64,000 nt of DNA from Dryomyza anilis (Eukaryota; Arthropoda; Insecta; Diptera; Dryomyzidae): assembly GCA_951804985.1 (NCBI GenBank), contig OX638131.1, forward strand, positions 42,507,121-42,571,120, given 5' to 3'. A program made the translations under genes and the position numbers. Numbering within the stretch: position 1 is the stretch's first letter; each line of letters starts with the position of its first letter. This document shows positions 45,643-60,351 of the stretch, one piece after another. Under the pieces are notes generated by a model. That model saw only the letters and a list, made by a program, of their open reading frames with translations. It was not told where the DNA came from and did not search any database.

Positions 45643-46936
45643 TAGAAATTACAAATGTTTCGTGTATTCTACGAATTATTCGTGTATTTTATTAAATTAC
45701 TAAATTAAAAATTAAAAAAAAAAATATTTCGTAAAATGTCCTTGAAATTATTTTGAGTGTATTTTTTGTGACAATGATTTTTGTATCATTTCTATATGGA
45801 ACTTCAGAACTGTGTACGATTTAGGGCAGCTTCCGTTTTTACTTGGTGGACAAATGATTCAGAGCAACTGCATTTTTCAGCTACTTATTTTCCCGAATCA
45901 TTTGGATTTTGATGAAAACTATCGTAGACATAAACTCTCTGTGTATGTGTATGCATGATACACATCATACATACACATTTTATGCCAAATTCCAAGTATA
46001 GGTTGTCATTAATATTTTTCAAAAACCGGTAAATAGTTTGTCGGGACACTTTAGCAGGTTTGGCAATTAAGTGATTTCAGATATTTTTTAAAATCACATT
46101 TATTTTTCGAATTTAAGCTTGGTATCCAATTTTAGTGGAAATAAAATAATTTTTTAGGGTTCAACTTCAACGTAAGACGACAATATATTATATTTTATTT
46201 TAGGACCTAACAAAAGTAGGAAGTAAAAAACTATGTTTTCGTACGCACACGTTAAGTCCAACTAAAATACTATGAAATAATTTAATGAATTTATTGAAAA
46301 ATATTATTAAAATTGAAGGACTTTAACAAGCACTCAGGGTTTTTACTTAAAATATTTCAAATAATGTTAAAGTCACAATAAATAAACAAAACAATATTGA
46401 AATTAAAACTTTTAACACCTTGATGCTGTAATTACTGCAATTTAAATAGTAAAAAATGGCATTTAAATTTTCGATTGGAAACAAATGTGAAAAAGAGTCA
46501 TCAAATCGTATAACGTTGCACTCAAATAAAGGTTGATTTAACCTCAGAACAACTGTGAATTCGATTTTGCTGTTGTTGGTATTTTGTTGTAGTTATTTTG
46601 TTGTTGTTATTGTGTCATGAGCTTATTTTTAAAATCCCGCATTTTTTCTGACTCTTTTTGCTTTTTCTGCTGCTACACTCAATATAATTTCTAGGACATT
46701 TTACGAAATATTTCTTCGTAATTTTTAATTTCGAAAAATACACGAATAATTCGTAGAATACACGAAACATTTGTAATTTTTTTTCCCAACTTGTTTTTTA
46801 CGAACGATTCGTTTATATTACGAATCAATATTCGTAAAATTAAAACAACAATAAAATTACAAATGTTTCGTTTAAATTACGAAACTTTCGTTATTTTACT
46901 TTTTTTGTTATTTCGTAAATTTATTGATTATCTTTG

Positions 46937-47262
46937 ATATTTTTACGAAACATTTGATATTTTACGAAATATTCGTAAAATAAGAATATATTTCGTTTTG
47001 ATATTGATATTTTTACGAAACATTTGATATTTTACGAAATATTCGTAAAATAAGAATATATTTCGTTTTTTTAACACATAATTCGTGTATTTTACGAAAG
47101 ATTCGTAATTTTTTCAGTAACGACCTAACTGTTTCGTAAATTTATTGATTGTATTTTTCATTTTTACGAAATATTCGTAAAATAAGAATATATTTCGTTT
47201 TTTTACACATAATTCGTGTATTTTACGAAAGATTCGTAATTTTTTTTCAGTAACGGCCTAAC
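46937..47262. repeat. Tandem repeats in element B (copy 2)
   Basis: Duplicate of 9111-9436. Confidence 0.85.
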
Positions 47263-47271
47263 AGTTTTTTT

Positions 47272-47999
47272 ATGCAACGACGACATTTTGCCAACGCAAT
47301 TTTGCCAAAACAATCCAAGTTGTATTCGAATGCCCAAGACGAGAAATTGTTGCAGATGCTGACTGAACGTAAAGACGATTTAAATGATGGTATGTTTGTT
47401 ACAAAATCTAATCGTTTTTAAAACTAATTATAGTTTTTTGTTTTTGTTTTTATAGATGGAATATGTGCCGCTATATTTTATTTACATCAGTCAATATTGC
47501 CTGCATCGCGATTATCGCGCAAAAACTATAAAGATGCAAATCAGAAAAAAAAAAATTATTCAAACCAAGAATCGCGTGAAGCCTTCATTTTTGTTTGCGA
47601 TACAGAAGTGGAGTTCAAAGAACATTTTGACTGCAACGTTCGAAATGAATCCGCCATACCCCCATACATCACAATAGTAGGAGATATATTTAAGCCATCG
47701 GGGATTATGTACGATTTAGAAAACATGCGATATAAATTGTACAGTTTACCGAAGACCTTGGATGTATGCTTTAAGGCGTACAATCTATACAATATAGAAA
47801 ACCTAGAAGCTTGTGCACCAATGTGGCAGATCATAAATATTTTTTGGTATAAATTTCCTGATGACAATGAGCCGGTTAATCCAATAACTCATATGCTTCT
47901 TAAAGTAATACAAGGTAATTTTAAAACATTTTTCTAGTTGTATGTACCTCCCTAATTTCTGATTTTCTATTTTTTTTTTCAGATTGTAATATGAACTAA
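47272..47999 (+). CDS. Three-exon gene for a 197-residue protein of unknown function (copy 2)
   Basis: Exons 47272-47389, 47456-47914 and 47983-47999, with the same splice sites and the same protein as 9446-10173. The lack of differences reflects the recent duplication, not selection. See the first copy for domains and alternatives. Confidence 0.72.
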
Positions 48000-48466
48000 T
48001 TATTAATGAATCCTTTTTTACTCAATGAATATTTTTTATATTAAAAAATGACATAGTTTTCTTTATTTATTTTTAATTTAGTAAAAATACGAATATATTC
48101 GTAAAAATGTGAATTTATTCGTAAATTTATCAATAGATTTGTAAAATGTACGAATGCTATCATTAAAAGTACGAATATTTAAGTAAAACTTACGAATATA
48201 TTCGTAAAAAGTTACAAATATATTTTTAAAAATTCAATAAACCACGAATAAAAATTACGAATCTTTCGTATTATGTTCGAATGGCCATCGTAGTTAAAAT
48301 CTACGAATAGTTTCGTAAAATAAACAATTAATATTCGTTATTTTAGCATAAATTTACGAAAATTCTTTCTTTTATTTTACGAAATATTTCGTGGATAAAT
48401 TTCACGATTTTTTTCGTAAAATATACGAACGATTTCTTGTATTTTAAGCAGATTTTATTTTGAGTG

Positions 48467-49204
48467 TACTGGTTTTTTTTTCTTCGTTTTTTTATCGTTT
48501 TTTGCAGATTTATTTCATTTTTCCTGCTTTGGCAAACGTAATGAAGGCAACAATCAGCTTAACTGTTACTGGAAAATAAATTGCATTCGACGGTAGTCCT
48601 ATGTTCCATGTGGCTCTTTTTGCTTTCGCTCTTGCTGCGTTGGGCTCTCTGCCTTTTTGCCCCTCCCTCAGTCGTTGCAGCTGCTGATTCTCGTTTATTG
48701 AAACTGTTTTAGTTACGAGCTGTAGCGCTACTCAGGACGATCGGAGTACATGACACGGAAGCCCACAAACACACAGAACATACACATCACACATACACAC
48801 AAATGCAACACTAATACAGCGGCAACAATTTCACACAAACAAACAAACAACCAGCGAAATAAGCAGCAAACAAAGCAACACATCGCACACAAAGTGCTGC
48901 TGCTGCGGCTCCTGCTTTTGTTGCTTATATCGTAGAACGTTAAGCCCTCCACTATGAGGGCAGGCAGGCCAGGGCGTTGGCAGGAGGCCGGCCGGTCGGT
49001 TCGACGGAGGATTTATGTGAGCCTGGCAAATATTAGACTGCAGCCCTGCAGAACGCTTGTAGTTCAATTTCTAGTTGATGTTGACAGAATCCTCCGATTG
49101 GCGGCACCGAAGAATTCTTGCCATGATATACAATGTGTCGCTTTCGGCAGGAAATTAAATTTGAAAAATCATTTCTAGCTAAAGGCAGCGTAATGCAATA
49201 ACCT
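48467..49204. other. GC-richer patch (copy 2)
   Basis: Duplicate of 10643-11378. Confidence 0.35.
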
Positions 49205-49706
49205 CGAGTTTGAATTTAGAATATACAATATATTCAAATTTAATGATTCAAATTTAATTCAGAATTATCCAATTCAACTCAGAGTAGACGAAATAGTTTT
49301 AGGAATAATTAATTTTGGTTCAAAATAGTTAGAAAAAAACCCCTGGTGACCATAAAAAATCAAATACCGGTACACCTAATTACAACTTCATTCAAATTAC
49401 TTTTAACATTAAATTAACACCTATTCTTGTATACACATTAAATTTAATTCAGTTTAATTAACTCCATTTCAATTTCAACAAACCAAAATTCATAAAAATA
49501 TAACTATATACACCAAAAAAATCAAAAAATACATAAAAAAAACTACAAAAAAATGTAATTAAATACATAAGATAATCATTTTATAAAAAAAAAACATTGA
49601 AAATAAAATTGAAAAAAGAAAAAAAATAAGAAAAAATATACACTCTTAAAAAGTTTAAATTTGAAATTGTTGAAATTCAACAAACAAAGACATTTATTCC
49701 CTGATA
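49205..49706. repeat. AATTTAATTCA motif array (copy 2)
   Basis: Duplicate of 11379-11880. Confidence 0.5.
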
Positions 49707-49953
49707 CAATTCTTTCTCAGACAATTCATCCCCAAGATTATACACAAATTCTTCATCAGACAATTATTCTTCGACGCAAATTTTTACATTTTTATATGAA
49801 CACCACATCGCAGGTCTTTCATACTTCCCTCTCCTTACATCATTATTACGTTTTAAAGATGTAGATTGTATTGCAAGTGCAGCGCTCAGTGCACCAATCT
49901 AAACAACATATATCCTATATTCGGCACAGGTTTACAAATGAAATATGTATGCA

Positions 49954-50138
49954 AAAAAAACACGTAATTTATCGTGATTTAGCGTGATTTACGTGAATCA
50001 CGCATTTTTGTGATTGAAATTAATTTACTCACGTGATTGGCAGTGAGTAGAACAAAAAAAAGGCCGTGAGTGAGTGTGCGTGATTAGAAATATTATTTCG
50101 TGAGTGCTAGTCAATCATTCACTCACATGCTCATCTCC
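49954..50138. repeat. CGTGATT / GTGAGTGA motif array (copy 2)
   Basis: Duplicate of 12128-12312. Confidence 0.6.
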
Positions 50139-50157
50139 TGTCAATAGTAGGCATTTT

Positions 50158-50864
50158 TTATACCCTACACTAAGAGTGAAAGGGTATATTCAGTTTGGTA
50201 CGCCGTTTGTAACACCCAGAAGGAAGCATCTCCGGTATGGAAAAGTATATATATTCTTGATCAGCATGACCTCCTGAGTCGGTTTAGCGATGTCCGTCTG
50301 TCTGTCCGTCTGTCTGTCTGTCCGTCCGTCTGTTGAAATTCCTACTACTTTTAAAATTGAAGAGCTAGATAAATAAAACTTATAATTTAGATTACTAATA
50401 TACCTACGCTGTATGTGGCGAGATCGGTCCATTGTGACCTATGATCCGACCACATATGTTCAAATACCTCATATAAAATGTACATATAAAGATCAATTTT
50501 TATGTATACGTGCTTAGGTAAACTTTTTTGGTCAAATATATATTGATATCATGCTGAAATACATGATAATAATGTTTTCCGGCGAAAAGACTTGTGGTTC
50601 ACAAAAAAAAAAATCGAAATTCGGTACACCTACCCATTTGTAAATATGGGTATCAAATGAATGGAAATTCTTCAGCGATTGAATGTTTGTAGTTATTTTC
50701 AGGATTCGTATACCCTGGTGACCTATATATCACTTTAAATGGTAACCACACATATGTGTAGGGTATTTATAGTCGGCTTAGACCGACTATAATTTTGATA
50801 ATCCTAACTATCATAATTACACCTACTTTAAAATTTCCCATGTGATCTAACCTTCCCAACTGGT
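50158..50864 (+). mobile_element. DINE-1-like element, subfamily A (copy 2)
   Basis: Duplicate of 12332-13038 with one substitution at 50522. Confidence 0.9.
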
Positions 50865-51060
50865 TATTGCTGAAATAGATAGCCGAATCCAGTTAAAGCC
50901 TAATAGATCCCTTTGGAGTGGTCCAGAAACTCGTAAAAAGAATAATGGTACGATTTGGAGTAGTTCAATCTCCTAAAAGGGGTGATTTATGACTCAAAAA
51001 GTGAAAACGGACATTGATAACGGTTTTTTTAGAAGCATAATGATGGCATTTGTAGTATCG

Positions 51061-51131
51061 GTAGCTCGATGGGCTTGTGCGTTGGACTACGAGCCGAAAG
51101 GATCTGTGTTCGATCCCAGAAGTTATCAACG
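51061..51131 (+). mobile_element. tRNA-like SINE head of second type (copy 2)
   Basis: Duplicate of 13235-13305. Confidence 0.55.
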
Positions 51132-51379
51132 GAAATCGTTCTTTTCTATTGAATTTCTGGAGGTCACGGACGACAACAAAGTTCATCTTTTCATTTCTAA
51201 AAAGCACGGTATCAATTTACTTAATAAATAAAAATGGTGGTAAATCGGTTGAGTCATAAATCAGTTGGGAGTTCAAACGGCTTCGGGTAATTGGATTATG
51301 GTCTATAGAAAACCTACAAAAGTAAAAGATTTGTGGAGTATTTATTTAGAATTTAACTGCATAAATGATACTCAAAATA

Positions 51380-52436
51380 CTTGGGGATAAGTGATACACG
51401 TTTTTATTTTCTAGAAAAATATATTTGAATAATTTTTAAAATTTTTAAACGATCTAATCCATAGACTTGTTCAATATCTAAATTTTTGCATTGACAGAAT
51501 ATGCCTTTTTATTGCTTTTCGAGCTCGATTTCGGATTTGTTGAATAAAGTGGGAAAGTGGGAAACATACATCTGTTTTTAATTCTATTTTAGTCTTTCCT
51601 ACTCAAGTTTTGTTTTTTTCATCACAAGGTCAAATACATTAAGGATAAAAAAATTAAGTAGTTATGTATGAAAAAAAAGTGCATTTACTCCTAGTCAAAA
51701 TATTCTCAGTGACAATACAGAGTGGTTAAGTTGCTGGTCGTAAAATTCGCATAATTCAAGTATACAGGCAGATTTCAGATATTGCAGTTCACTGAACTGT
51801 TGAAATTTAATTTCTTCTTTTGATATTCACCGCTGTACTCTTTTTGCTCTTTTTAAAGGTTCGCTTCTCGGCTTTCTTCTGCAATTCAGATCTTATCTCG
51901 GGTGAAGTCAAAATTTTGCTTTTAATTGATTTATGGCCACGATTGAAGTTTTTTTCTTGGTTAAACCAATTAAATAATCCATATAACATTATAATTTCAT
52001 TAAAATTACAACATTGCTTAAATTAAGTTTCCCACTTTACCCCAGAAAAAGTTTTCTACTTTACCCCAATATCACATTTTGAACATAACTAAGCACCATT
52101 TAAACAATTTTAAATTATTTGCAAAACTCGTTTATAATTTTGAATAGATATTTCCACGTTTGGACGTTTATCCGAAAGCCATTTGCTCGATCGTTTTAAT
52201 CATACCAACGTAATTATAAACTATAAAAATGATCACTTTATGATATCACTTTATTTCAAAAACATTTTTTTCACTTGTTTTCGAAATGCAATAAAAAGGT
52301 ATTAGTATAATTATAATTATGGCGAATAAATAGATACCATATAAACCCGCACTTGATATTTGTTTTTTTTTTAATGGCAAAAACATGTCAACAAATTGCA
52401 AATTCCTACATTTCCTCATGTCCCACTTTACCCCAG
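51380..52436. mobile_element. CTGGGGTAAAGTGGGACA-type element (copy 2)
   Basis: Duplicate of 13554-14610. Confidence 0.6.
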
Positions 52437-52912
52437 GCGCCCCTATATTTTTTGGTTTTAAATTTTCAACCTCAAAATTGTGTATTGGTTTCCTTTTAAT
52501 ATCTGCGTGAATTTTAAAGATATTGTGCTCAGATTTTACATTTTTAAATACTGGATATATTATTTGTATTTTTCAAAAACAAACGATTGTCACACTTTTT
52601 ATTTTTGATGATTCGATTTTACACGTTCATGACTTCTGCCATTTAGGCTGAAATTGATTTTACCCACTCTTACGGGAGGGACGTTCTGTTTTTTTTTTTT
52701 ATTTTACTATTTTTAGCCATAAAAAAAATTCTCACCATTAAAATGCCATTAAATCGGAAAAAATATTTATTTAAAATCACGTTAAATATTATTCTACGTG
52801 TTGGCATTTAGTAAATTGTAATATAAATTCATAGACATAGTTTCCCATAAAAATAATGATAATAACTAACACCGATGAATATTTATATGAAAATAATTGT
52901 GTGATTATTTGG

Positions 52913-52920
52913 TATAAATA
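52913..52920 (+). promoter_or_regulatory. TATA box of the secreted-peptide gene (copy 2)
   Basis: TATAAATA, as at 15087. The one upstream difference noticed, 52864, lies 49 bp before it. Confidence 0.7.
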
Positions 52921-52984
52921 GCCGGTATTGTTAAGCATCAACTTATAGAATTGAGACAAGTCTAAACATCATCAAATCAACAAA

Positions 52985-53351
52985 ATGAAAAGTGCTATTA
53001 TTCTCATGATGTTTTTGGGTAAAACAATTAGTCTCTCGTAGATTTCTTTTTATTTTAATAAAAAATTATAGTGTAAAAAATGAGTGCACAAATGCAGAAA
53101 CAAAATATTAAAATGCAAAATTGCTTGGACGTAATTGTGTCATTTTTTATGTATTTTTAAAAATACTAAATATTAGGTTTATAAAAAAAAATCAGCATAA
53201 AATTTGAATATTTTATAAAATATTTTCAGCTTTTTTTATGATGATGTCAGCATCATCAGCCGCACCACAACTTGGACTTGGACAGTTGCTCCCAGGTATA
53301 CTAAATGGGCTTTCTAATATACTTAACCCATTAACACCTGGTGAGGATTAA
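52985..53351 (+). CDS. Two-exon gene for a 51-residue secreted peptide precursor (copy 2)
   Basis: Exons 52985-53018 and 53230-53351, with coding sequence, intron and core promoter the same as at 15159-15525. If the duplication is real, the fly carries two intact copies about 37.8 kb apart. They differ only upstream, at 15038 / 52864. Confidence 0.82.
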
Positions 53352-53425
53352 AATATCCAAGGCATATTTCAATTAACCAGCACACATCCTCTAATATTGT
53401 TTGTGTTTCTTCAAAAATTCAATGA

Positions 53426-53431
53426 AATAAA
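53426..53431 (+). terminator. Poly(A) signal of the secreted-peptide gene (copy 2)
   Basis: AATAAA 75 bp after the stop codon, as in copy 1. Confidence 0.65.
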
Positions 53432-53505
53432 ATGCAATCATAATAAAAAAAAAATTGTTGTGTATATTTTAATTTAATAAGGACGGATTTACTTTTCTTA
53501 CTAAT

Positions 53506-53726
53506 TTGGCCATTACAACACATAAAAAAAATCATAAATATGATGAATTTATTCATAAATATTATGAATTGATGAATACATTAATTATATATATGAAATT
53601 ATTCGTTCTATCGAACATCATAGTGAAGAACGAAATATTCAGTACTATGAATTTGAATCGTCATATTGATGAATTTGTACATAAGATTTATGAATATAAT
53701 ATTCAATATGAATATTATTGATATAA
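53506..53726. repeat. TTATGAAT motif array (copy 2)
   Basis: Duplicate of 15680-15900. Confidence 0.65.
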
Positions 53727-54066
53727 TATTTTTTTCAAAACACTTTATTACAAATTAAAAAAAAAAAATTGAAGAAAATAATTAGAAAAAAGTGTTGTTG
53801 TTAAAATGTTAGTTTAAAAATAACAGAAAAAATAAATATAACTTTTTATAAATATAACTTTTTATTTAATAAAAAGTTGTAATTATTAATAAATATATTA
53901 CCATACATTGTACTAATTTATGCATGTCGAGCAAAGATTATATGGGCCATTCCACACCAAATCGACCAGCGGTTGGAACTCATCTTCATCGATTTCAATG
54001 AATTTTGCACAACTGATAAAGGGTATCGAGATATGCATTGATCAATTTTTGTTTTATTTTTTCGCC

Positions 54067-55039
54067 CACTACTTCCAGAGATACAGTGGTTCAAATTTAC
54101 AAAAAATGGTCCAAAAATCACTTTTATATGTTTGTTCATATTTTAATATATCTTATAGTTGAAATACCAGGAACTCCGTTGATGGCTCGTTTGAAAGCTA
54201 ATAAAACAAGCTTTTATACCAATTAAGTGCTAACTTCTAAACCGGCACATGTGGCCCGTGGTAATAATCCATGCACTTCAAAATGGATGTCCGTAAAAAA
54301 GGACCGTTTTTAAAATTTTATAAAAAAATCGCATATTTTGGTTGATTTAATATAAATGTTCATGTCAAATTTCAAGATGGCATTTTGATGGCATCATATT
54401 TTAAAAATATTTTTTGTGTTAAAAAAAAATATTTTTTCAAAAGTAAAATTTGCAATAATTTTTCAATGATATTATAACTCTGATTTCGAAAATGGTGACA
54501 GTTTCATCAAATTGTATCTAGTTATTGAGATATATACCATTTTTCGAAAATCGTAAAAACTATATGCCAAAATCAATATCTCAAAAACTAGATTGAATAT
54601 GATAAAACTGACTTCATTTTAGAAATCAGAGTTACATATATATTCAGAAATTATTACAACTTTTACTGTAGAAAAATTTTTTTTTTCTATACAAAAAATA
54701 AATAAAAATTTAGAAAATTATTTTTTAAAATATGATGCCGTCAAAATACCATCTTGAAATTTTGCATGAAAACCTAGGAATTTTTTCAGAATTTTAAAAA
54801 GGGTCCTTTTTAATGACATCAATTTTGAAGTGCACGGATAATGACCACGGACCACATGTTCTCGTTTAAAAGTCACAACTTAATTTTTCTGAAAGCCTGT
54901 TCTATTAGCTTTAAAACGAGTCATCAATGGAGTTTTTAGCATTTCTAGTTTAAGAGATATTTAAATATAAAGAACCATATAAAAGTGATTTTTGGCCCAT
55001 TTTTTGTAACTTTGAGCCACTGTATGTCTGGAAATAGTG
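54067..55039. repeat. Long foldback (copy 2)
   Basis: Duplicate of 16241-17213 with one substitution at 54156 in the left arm. Confidence 0.85.
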
Positions 55040-55230
55040 TACTCATGTGGTGGGACCTACAGTTTAATGCCGAATCCGAACGGCGGGTGAGAGCTTTTCA
55101 TAGGAAATATTTACTCTCGTAGGTTTTCCATTTACTGTCGAGAAGTAGCGCAATATAGAAAATGTTTCTATGAAAAGATGTTGTTAGACCCAGTCCAACG
55201 CAGCCCAACGCACTAACCTTGAACTACCGA
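55040..55230 (-). mobile_element. Decayed SINE (copy 2)
   Basis: Duplicate of 17214-17404. Confidence 0.75.
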
Positions 55231-56845
55231 CGTTCCAGGTGCATGTCCGTAAAGTACATAGGTCGTTATCGTGTTTTCGGGTCGGTATCCAAGGCATGTT
55301 GTCTATTTTCGTTGATCAGCTTTTTTATATGGCGGGTCACAAGCCCAACGCACAACCGCTATTTTGGAGGACCAATATCCCTGTCTCGTTTGCCCCCGAC
55401 CAGACCTCCCACTGGGGTTGAAACCTCAGTACTCTCACGCGAAGGTTGTGTTCTTAGTGATCTTAAATTTGTGTACCAGAAAACACGACAGTAACTATTC
55501 TGAAAACGCAAACATTTGTTTGATGATAAACATTTTTCCTGTCAAATATTTGTTTCTGCAATATAGATCTCTCATTTTTCAGACAGTACGATAATAATTT
55601 TAATAACCACACAAGAAGACAGAAATTGCGTGCCATATTTTTCAGTATAATAAAAATGAATTTTATGTTCGGGAAATTTTATGTACAAGAAATTACAAAA
55701 AAAAGAATATTTTAATGAAAATACATAGAGCCTGTCATAAATACTTATAAATAAAAAATGTTTCCCAAGAACACTTTAAAAATGCTATTTCAATTACACA
55801 GCACAACAACAACAAGAAAGTAAATACGATCTAAGTTTTTATAATTTTCAGACAGAGTTCCAGATTCTCATTACGACCTCATACTCAGTGTTTCCAGAAT
55901 ATAATACTATTCAATTTTATTTATTAGAAAGTAAAAAATTGTTTTTAAAACCTATCCTAATACATTAAATAGAATTAAAAAAAAAAAACTACTCCAGTAT
56001 ATTTTTAGCAAATCATATCAATCAGACCAAATTAATGAGTTCAGCTGTATATATTAAAAATATTATAAAATTTGTTCAAGTCAATAAATTGTTTTGAAGA
56101 TTTATTGAAGTTATAATCGACACTGTCTCATATTAGTTGACGTTGGATTTTCCGTATTATGTTATTAAAATGTTGCATTTAAAAACTTTCAAATATTTAA
56201 CATTTGACAGCTGTCATTATATTGATGCTCTACCCTGCTTCATCCTTTCCTCCGTCATCTGCTCCATCAGCTTTCTAATATTCGTTCACTCGATTTTAAT
56301 TGGAAAAGTTTCGCATTGCACTTGTTTGCTTAAAATTTCAATTTTGCAAAGTTGAAACACTTTCGCAAGTTTTCACATTTAATTGATTCATATGCTAACT
56401 TTTCATGTTAACAACAGTCGTCAGAATGGCGGCGGCACACGGTACATGGTATGTGTACCTAATACGAATGCCGCAGCCAAATCCGGTTGCCCGAGCATGA
56501 AGTAGCGTCATCTAAGGTAATGAAATTCTCATATATCATATCACATCACACAAACGCGCCATTCTATATTTCAATCAAATTTGAAATATTCACCGCAATT
56601 AATTTCGCACAAAGCGAGGAACTGTAGACATATGGATGTGTCCACGATCATGGGCGTAGAATACTACGAAACAGATTATTCTCATCAGCTTCTTCAAATT
56701 AATGAATTAAGAAATATAATATAAAGCCTTAGTTTGAATTTTTGATCAGGTGTACATACAGATTCCAATCCCGAAACATTTTAACAATACCTGATTTATT
56801 TTGTTCATATTTCATTAGTTTTTATTTGCATAATTTACAAATTTA
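55231..56845. other. Mostly AT-rich, with a GC-richer island (copy 2)
   Basis: Duplicate of 17405-19019. The short ATG frame starts at 56426. Confidence 0.35.
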
Positions 56846-58305
56846 GAAATGTTCTCATAAATCATGTATTATACACATCAATTTTTATAAAATAATTCAT
56901 GATATCCAACCAAGAATAAGTAATCATAATGATTTGGTTTTTATTCATAATATATGATTAAAGTAAAAATCAATTATTATGATTAATTGAATACAATCAT
57001 GCGTATGTTTACACATGTTTTATGTATAAGATATTCATAAGTCATGAGTAATTGGACCAGATTCTGAAACACATTTTATGATTTATAATTCATAATTGAT
57101 GATTCAAATTTCATGTATTGTGCCAAATAGCCTGCATATGCCAAAACAAATCCTCTTTATGCAGAATAAAGTGAAAAATATAGCATTTTAAAATAATAAA
57201 CGTCGATGGACAAGGAACATTAGGAAAGAATAGAACATTAATACAGTTGGGAAGGTTAGAACACATGGGAAATTTTAAAGTAGGTTTTATTATGATAGTT
57301 AGGATTATCAAAATTATAGTCGGTCTAAGCCGACTATACATACCCTACACATATGTGTGGTTACCATTCAAAGTGGTATATAGGTCACCAGGGAATACGA
57401 ATCCTGAAAATAACTACAAACTTTCAATCGCTGAAGAATTACCATTCATTTGATACCCATATTTACAAATGGGTAGGTGTACCGAATTTCGATTTTTTTT
57501 TGGGAACCAGAAGTCGTTTCGCGGGAAAACATTATCTTCATGTATTTGTTCATGAAGTCAATATATATTTGACCAAAAAAGTTTACCTAAGCACGTAAAC
57601 AGTAAAATTGAGATGTAGATGTAAATTTTATAAGAGGTATTTGAATATAAATGATCAGATCACAGGTCACAATGAACCGATCTAGCCGATTTTGCACATA
57701 CAGCGTAGGTATATAAGTAATCTAAGTTATCAGTTTCATTCATCTAACTCTTCAATTTTTTTAAGTAGTAGGGATTTCAACAGACAGACAGACAGACAGA
57801 CGGACAGACAAACGGACAGACAGACGGAGGTCATGCTGATCAAGAATATATATACTTTTCCATACCGGAGATGCTTCCTTCTGGGTGTTACAAACGGCGT
57901 ACCAAATTGAATATACCCTTTCACTCTTAGTGTAGGGTATAAAAAATGAATAATACATAACTTCAACTTATTCGGCTGTTAAATTTTACATTTATTTTCA
58001 AATGACACATTCTTTAAACTGCAGCAACGCTGTGGTTTTTCACAACTGGCGTGAATTGCGGATTAAGAAAAAAATCTGTAATATGAAACACAAGCTATGA
58101 ATAAATGTTCATAATTTCGCCTGTTATGATTAATAATAAAATTTGTAAAATTTCTGAATCCTATTCATACAAAATGCATAGAGTTTTACAGTTGTATGAA
58201 CTTTGCAATTTTTTATTCATAAATAATTAATAATTAAGAAAATTAGATGAAATATGTTTTATGAATGTCTTATTCAAAAATCATCAGTAAACAATTTTCT
58301 CCGTG
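56846..58305. mobile_element. TTATGAAT element split by a DINE (copy 2)
   Basis: Duplicate of 19020-20479. Confidence 0.5.
57244..57943 (-). mobile_element. DINE-1-like element, subfamily A (copy 2)
   Basis: Duplicate of 19418-20117 with one substitution at 57907. Confidence 0.9.
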
Positions 58306-59137
58306 TATAATTTTTAATTTATTTCACTTTTGTTACATAGCTAAATTCAGTAAAATTATAAAATGGTGGTGCTAAATTCCACAATTCTATTTTATGTATA
58401 ATTTCATCAATAATAATTACACAGTGCAACATGATATATAGAAAAAAAAACGAAAATATTATTGTTTTTACATACAACGTAATAAACAAAATACATTTTA
58501 TTGATTTCTTTATTATTCTTTTTTATGTGTGGATCTGAGTCGACTTTATTATATAAGGACCCCGTCTTCATTTCTATGGGAAACATTTTGCTTACAAAAG
58601 TATAACAGTTTTCTGAAACAATTACTGAGACACCAGAATTCATTTTTTTCGAATTTGAACAACGAGATATTTGTCGTTGAAAATTTGACATTGTACTTGG
58701 ATGTGAAATTTTGGTATTTCAAAAATATATTTTTAGGATTGCATTAAAATTAATGAGTTTATCTCAACTCTCTCACTACATACAAAACCATATAAATAAT
58801 AGTTTTTTAGTCAATAGTAAAAAGTATTACTATATTTATTTTTTGTATACTGTTGAATCAATTATTGTCCTATTGACTTCAGAGTGTATGAACAGATTTT
58901 GTTAATATTATGAACTACTTTACTATTTTCTATTGCATTATTAACTTATTATGCAGACTCGCAGAATTGGGACTTTCCCATTATTTTTAGTATTACCTTA
59001 AATAATTTCCGTGAATTCAGGACCATGTCCTAAAAACTGTGATTTACATCGTATTACATCTTTCGTATCTACTTGTCTTTATTTGATACGTAAAATAAAT
59101 GTCGAAACAATCGACTCTGAAAACAGTAAGGTATTTA

Positions 59138-60351
59138 GGGCCCTATTATGATTAGCGAAGCGAATGGTTTTGGCGAAGCGAACGTCCAAAAAGCTATTAC
59201 GGGTTACATTCGCCAGACTTCATTCGCCAAAAACGGGAAAGTTAAGCGAACGTAAAAAAACATGCAACACTCTACCGATTTTCATTCGCTTCAAGTATCA
59301 AAATCAAGCGAATCAACTGTTCATGTGACGAATCGGCGAACGTATCTTTATCTATTGTTTTTCAGTTTTTCTTTTGATTCTTATTTTTTTTTTTTTTTGT
59401 GCTTTTGTTTATTAGGCTTTTTCTGATTTTCAATTTATCTTATCCTTTATTTTTTCTAAAAGGATCTCTATAATTTTGAGTTTTTTTGTGACCTAACTAA
59501 TAAACGTAAAAAAACAATTTTTTCACACTTTTTATTTTTATTTTAAACTTAACACTAATAAAAGAAATGTCTGGAACTGCTCCGACTGCTGCTGAGGATG
59601 CAGCTTGGTTCATCGCGCGAAGTTATTTGTGCCACAGGTGAATGCTTCGGAGGACAGACCACCATCACTGTCACTTATTTTAGTCTTACCTCTCGTCGTC
59701 GCTCCAGCTTTCTGCACACCGTATTGGCTTTTGTTTAACGCGCTCTTCTTTGGGCCCATCGTTTTTTTGGAACATTTTTATTATTTTTCTAAACAAGACA
59801 GTTCACAGCAGCTGTTTTGAAACTCTGGGTTTCTTTAAATTAAAATAAAAGAAGTATTGCTCCAAATAAAAAAACTACTTTTTTTAATAAAAAGTATTTA
59901 TTTGTATGTAATAATAATTTCAATATAAACATTTAAAAACATATTTAACTGTAAATTTTAACTAACTTGAATTGTTCCGAAGTTTATTTGGATAATTTTT
60001 GATCTTTTATAGACAAAAAATAACAAAAAACCGAAAAAGTATTATTGTTCTGAATCGAGTTAACGTTTTTTAAACCATAAATTATATTAAATGGTTTTTT
60101 AATAAAAGAAAATAGATATTAAGATAAAAGAGTATCTGTTCTAAAAAAAAGGCAGTACTAAAAGCACGCAACATGATACTATTTTTTGCAACACGGAAAT
60201 CCGTCATTTGATCTGTCAATATTGAAAGTGTTGCTTACTTTTAAAACCATAAAAATTAGTACATTCGCCAGTTCATTCGCCAAATTGCGTTCGCTTCGCC
60301 AAAGCGTTCGCTTCGCCAAAAGCATTCGCTTCGCTAATCATAATAGGGCCC
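59138..60351. mobile_element. Harbinger-like element (copy 2)
   Basis: Duplicate of 21312-22525 with the same TTA flanks. Confidence 0.82.

Larger units (their letters stand above)
44337..45759 (-). mobile_element. TACGAA element A (copy 2)
   Basis: Duplicate of 6511-7933, with TA on both sides. Confidence 0.8.
46676..48466 (+). mobile_element. TACGAA element B, gene-bearing (copy 2)
   Basis: Duplicate of 8850-10640, with TA on both sides and no difference noticed. Confidence 0.75.
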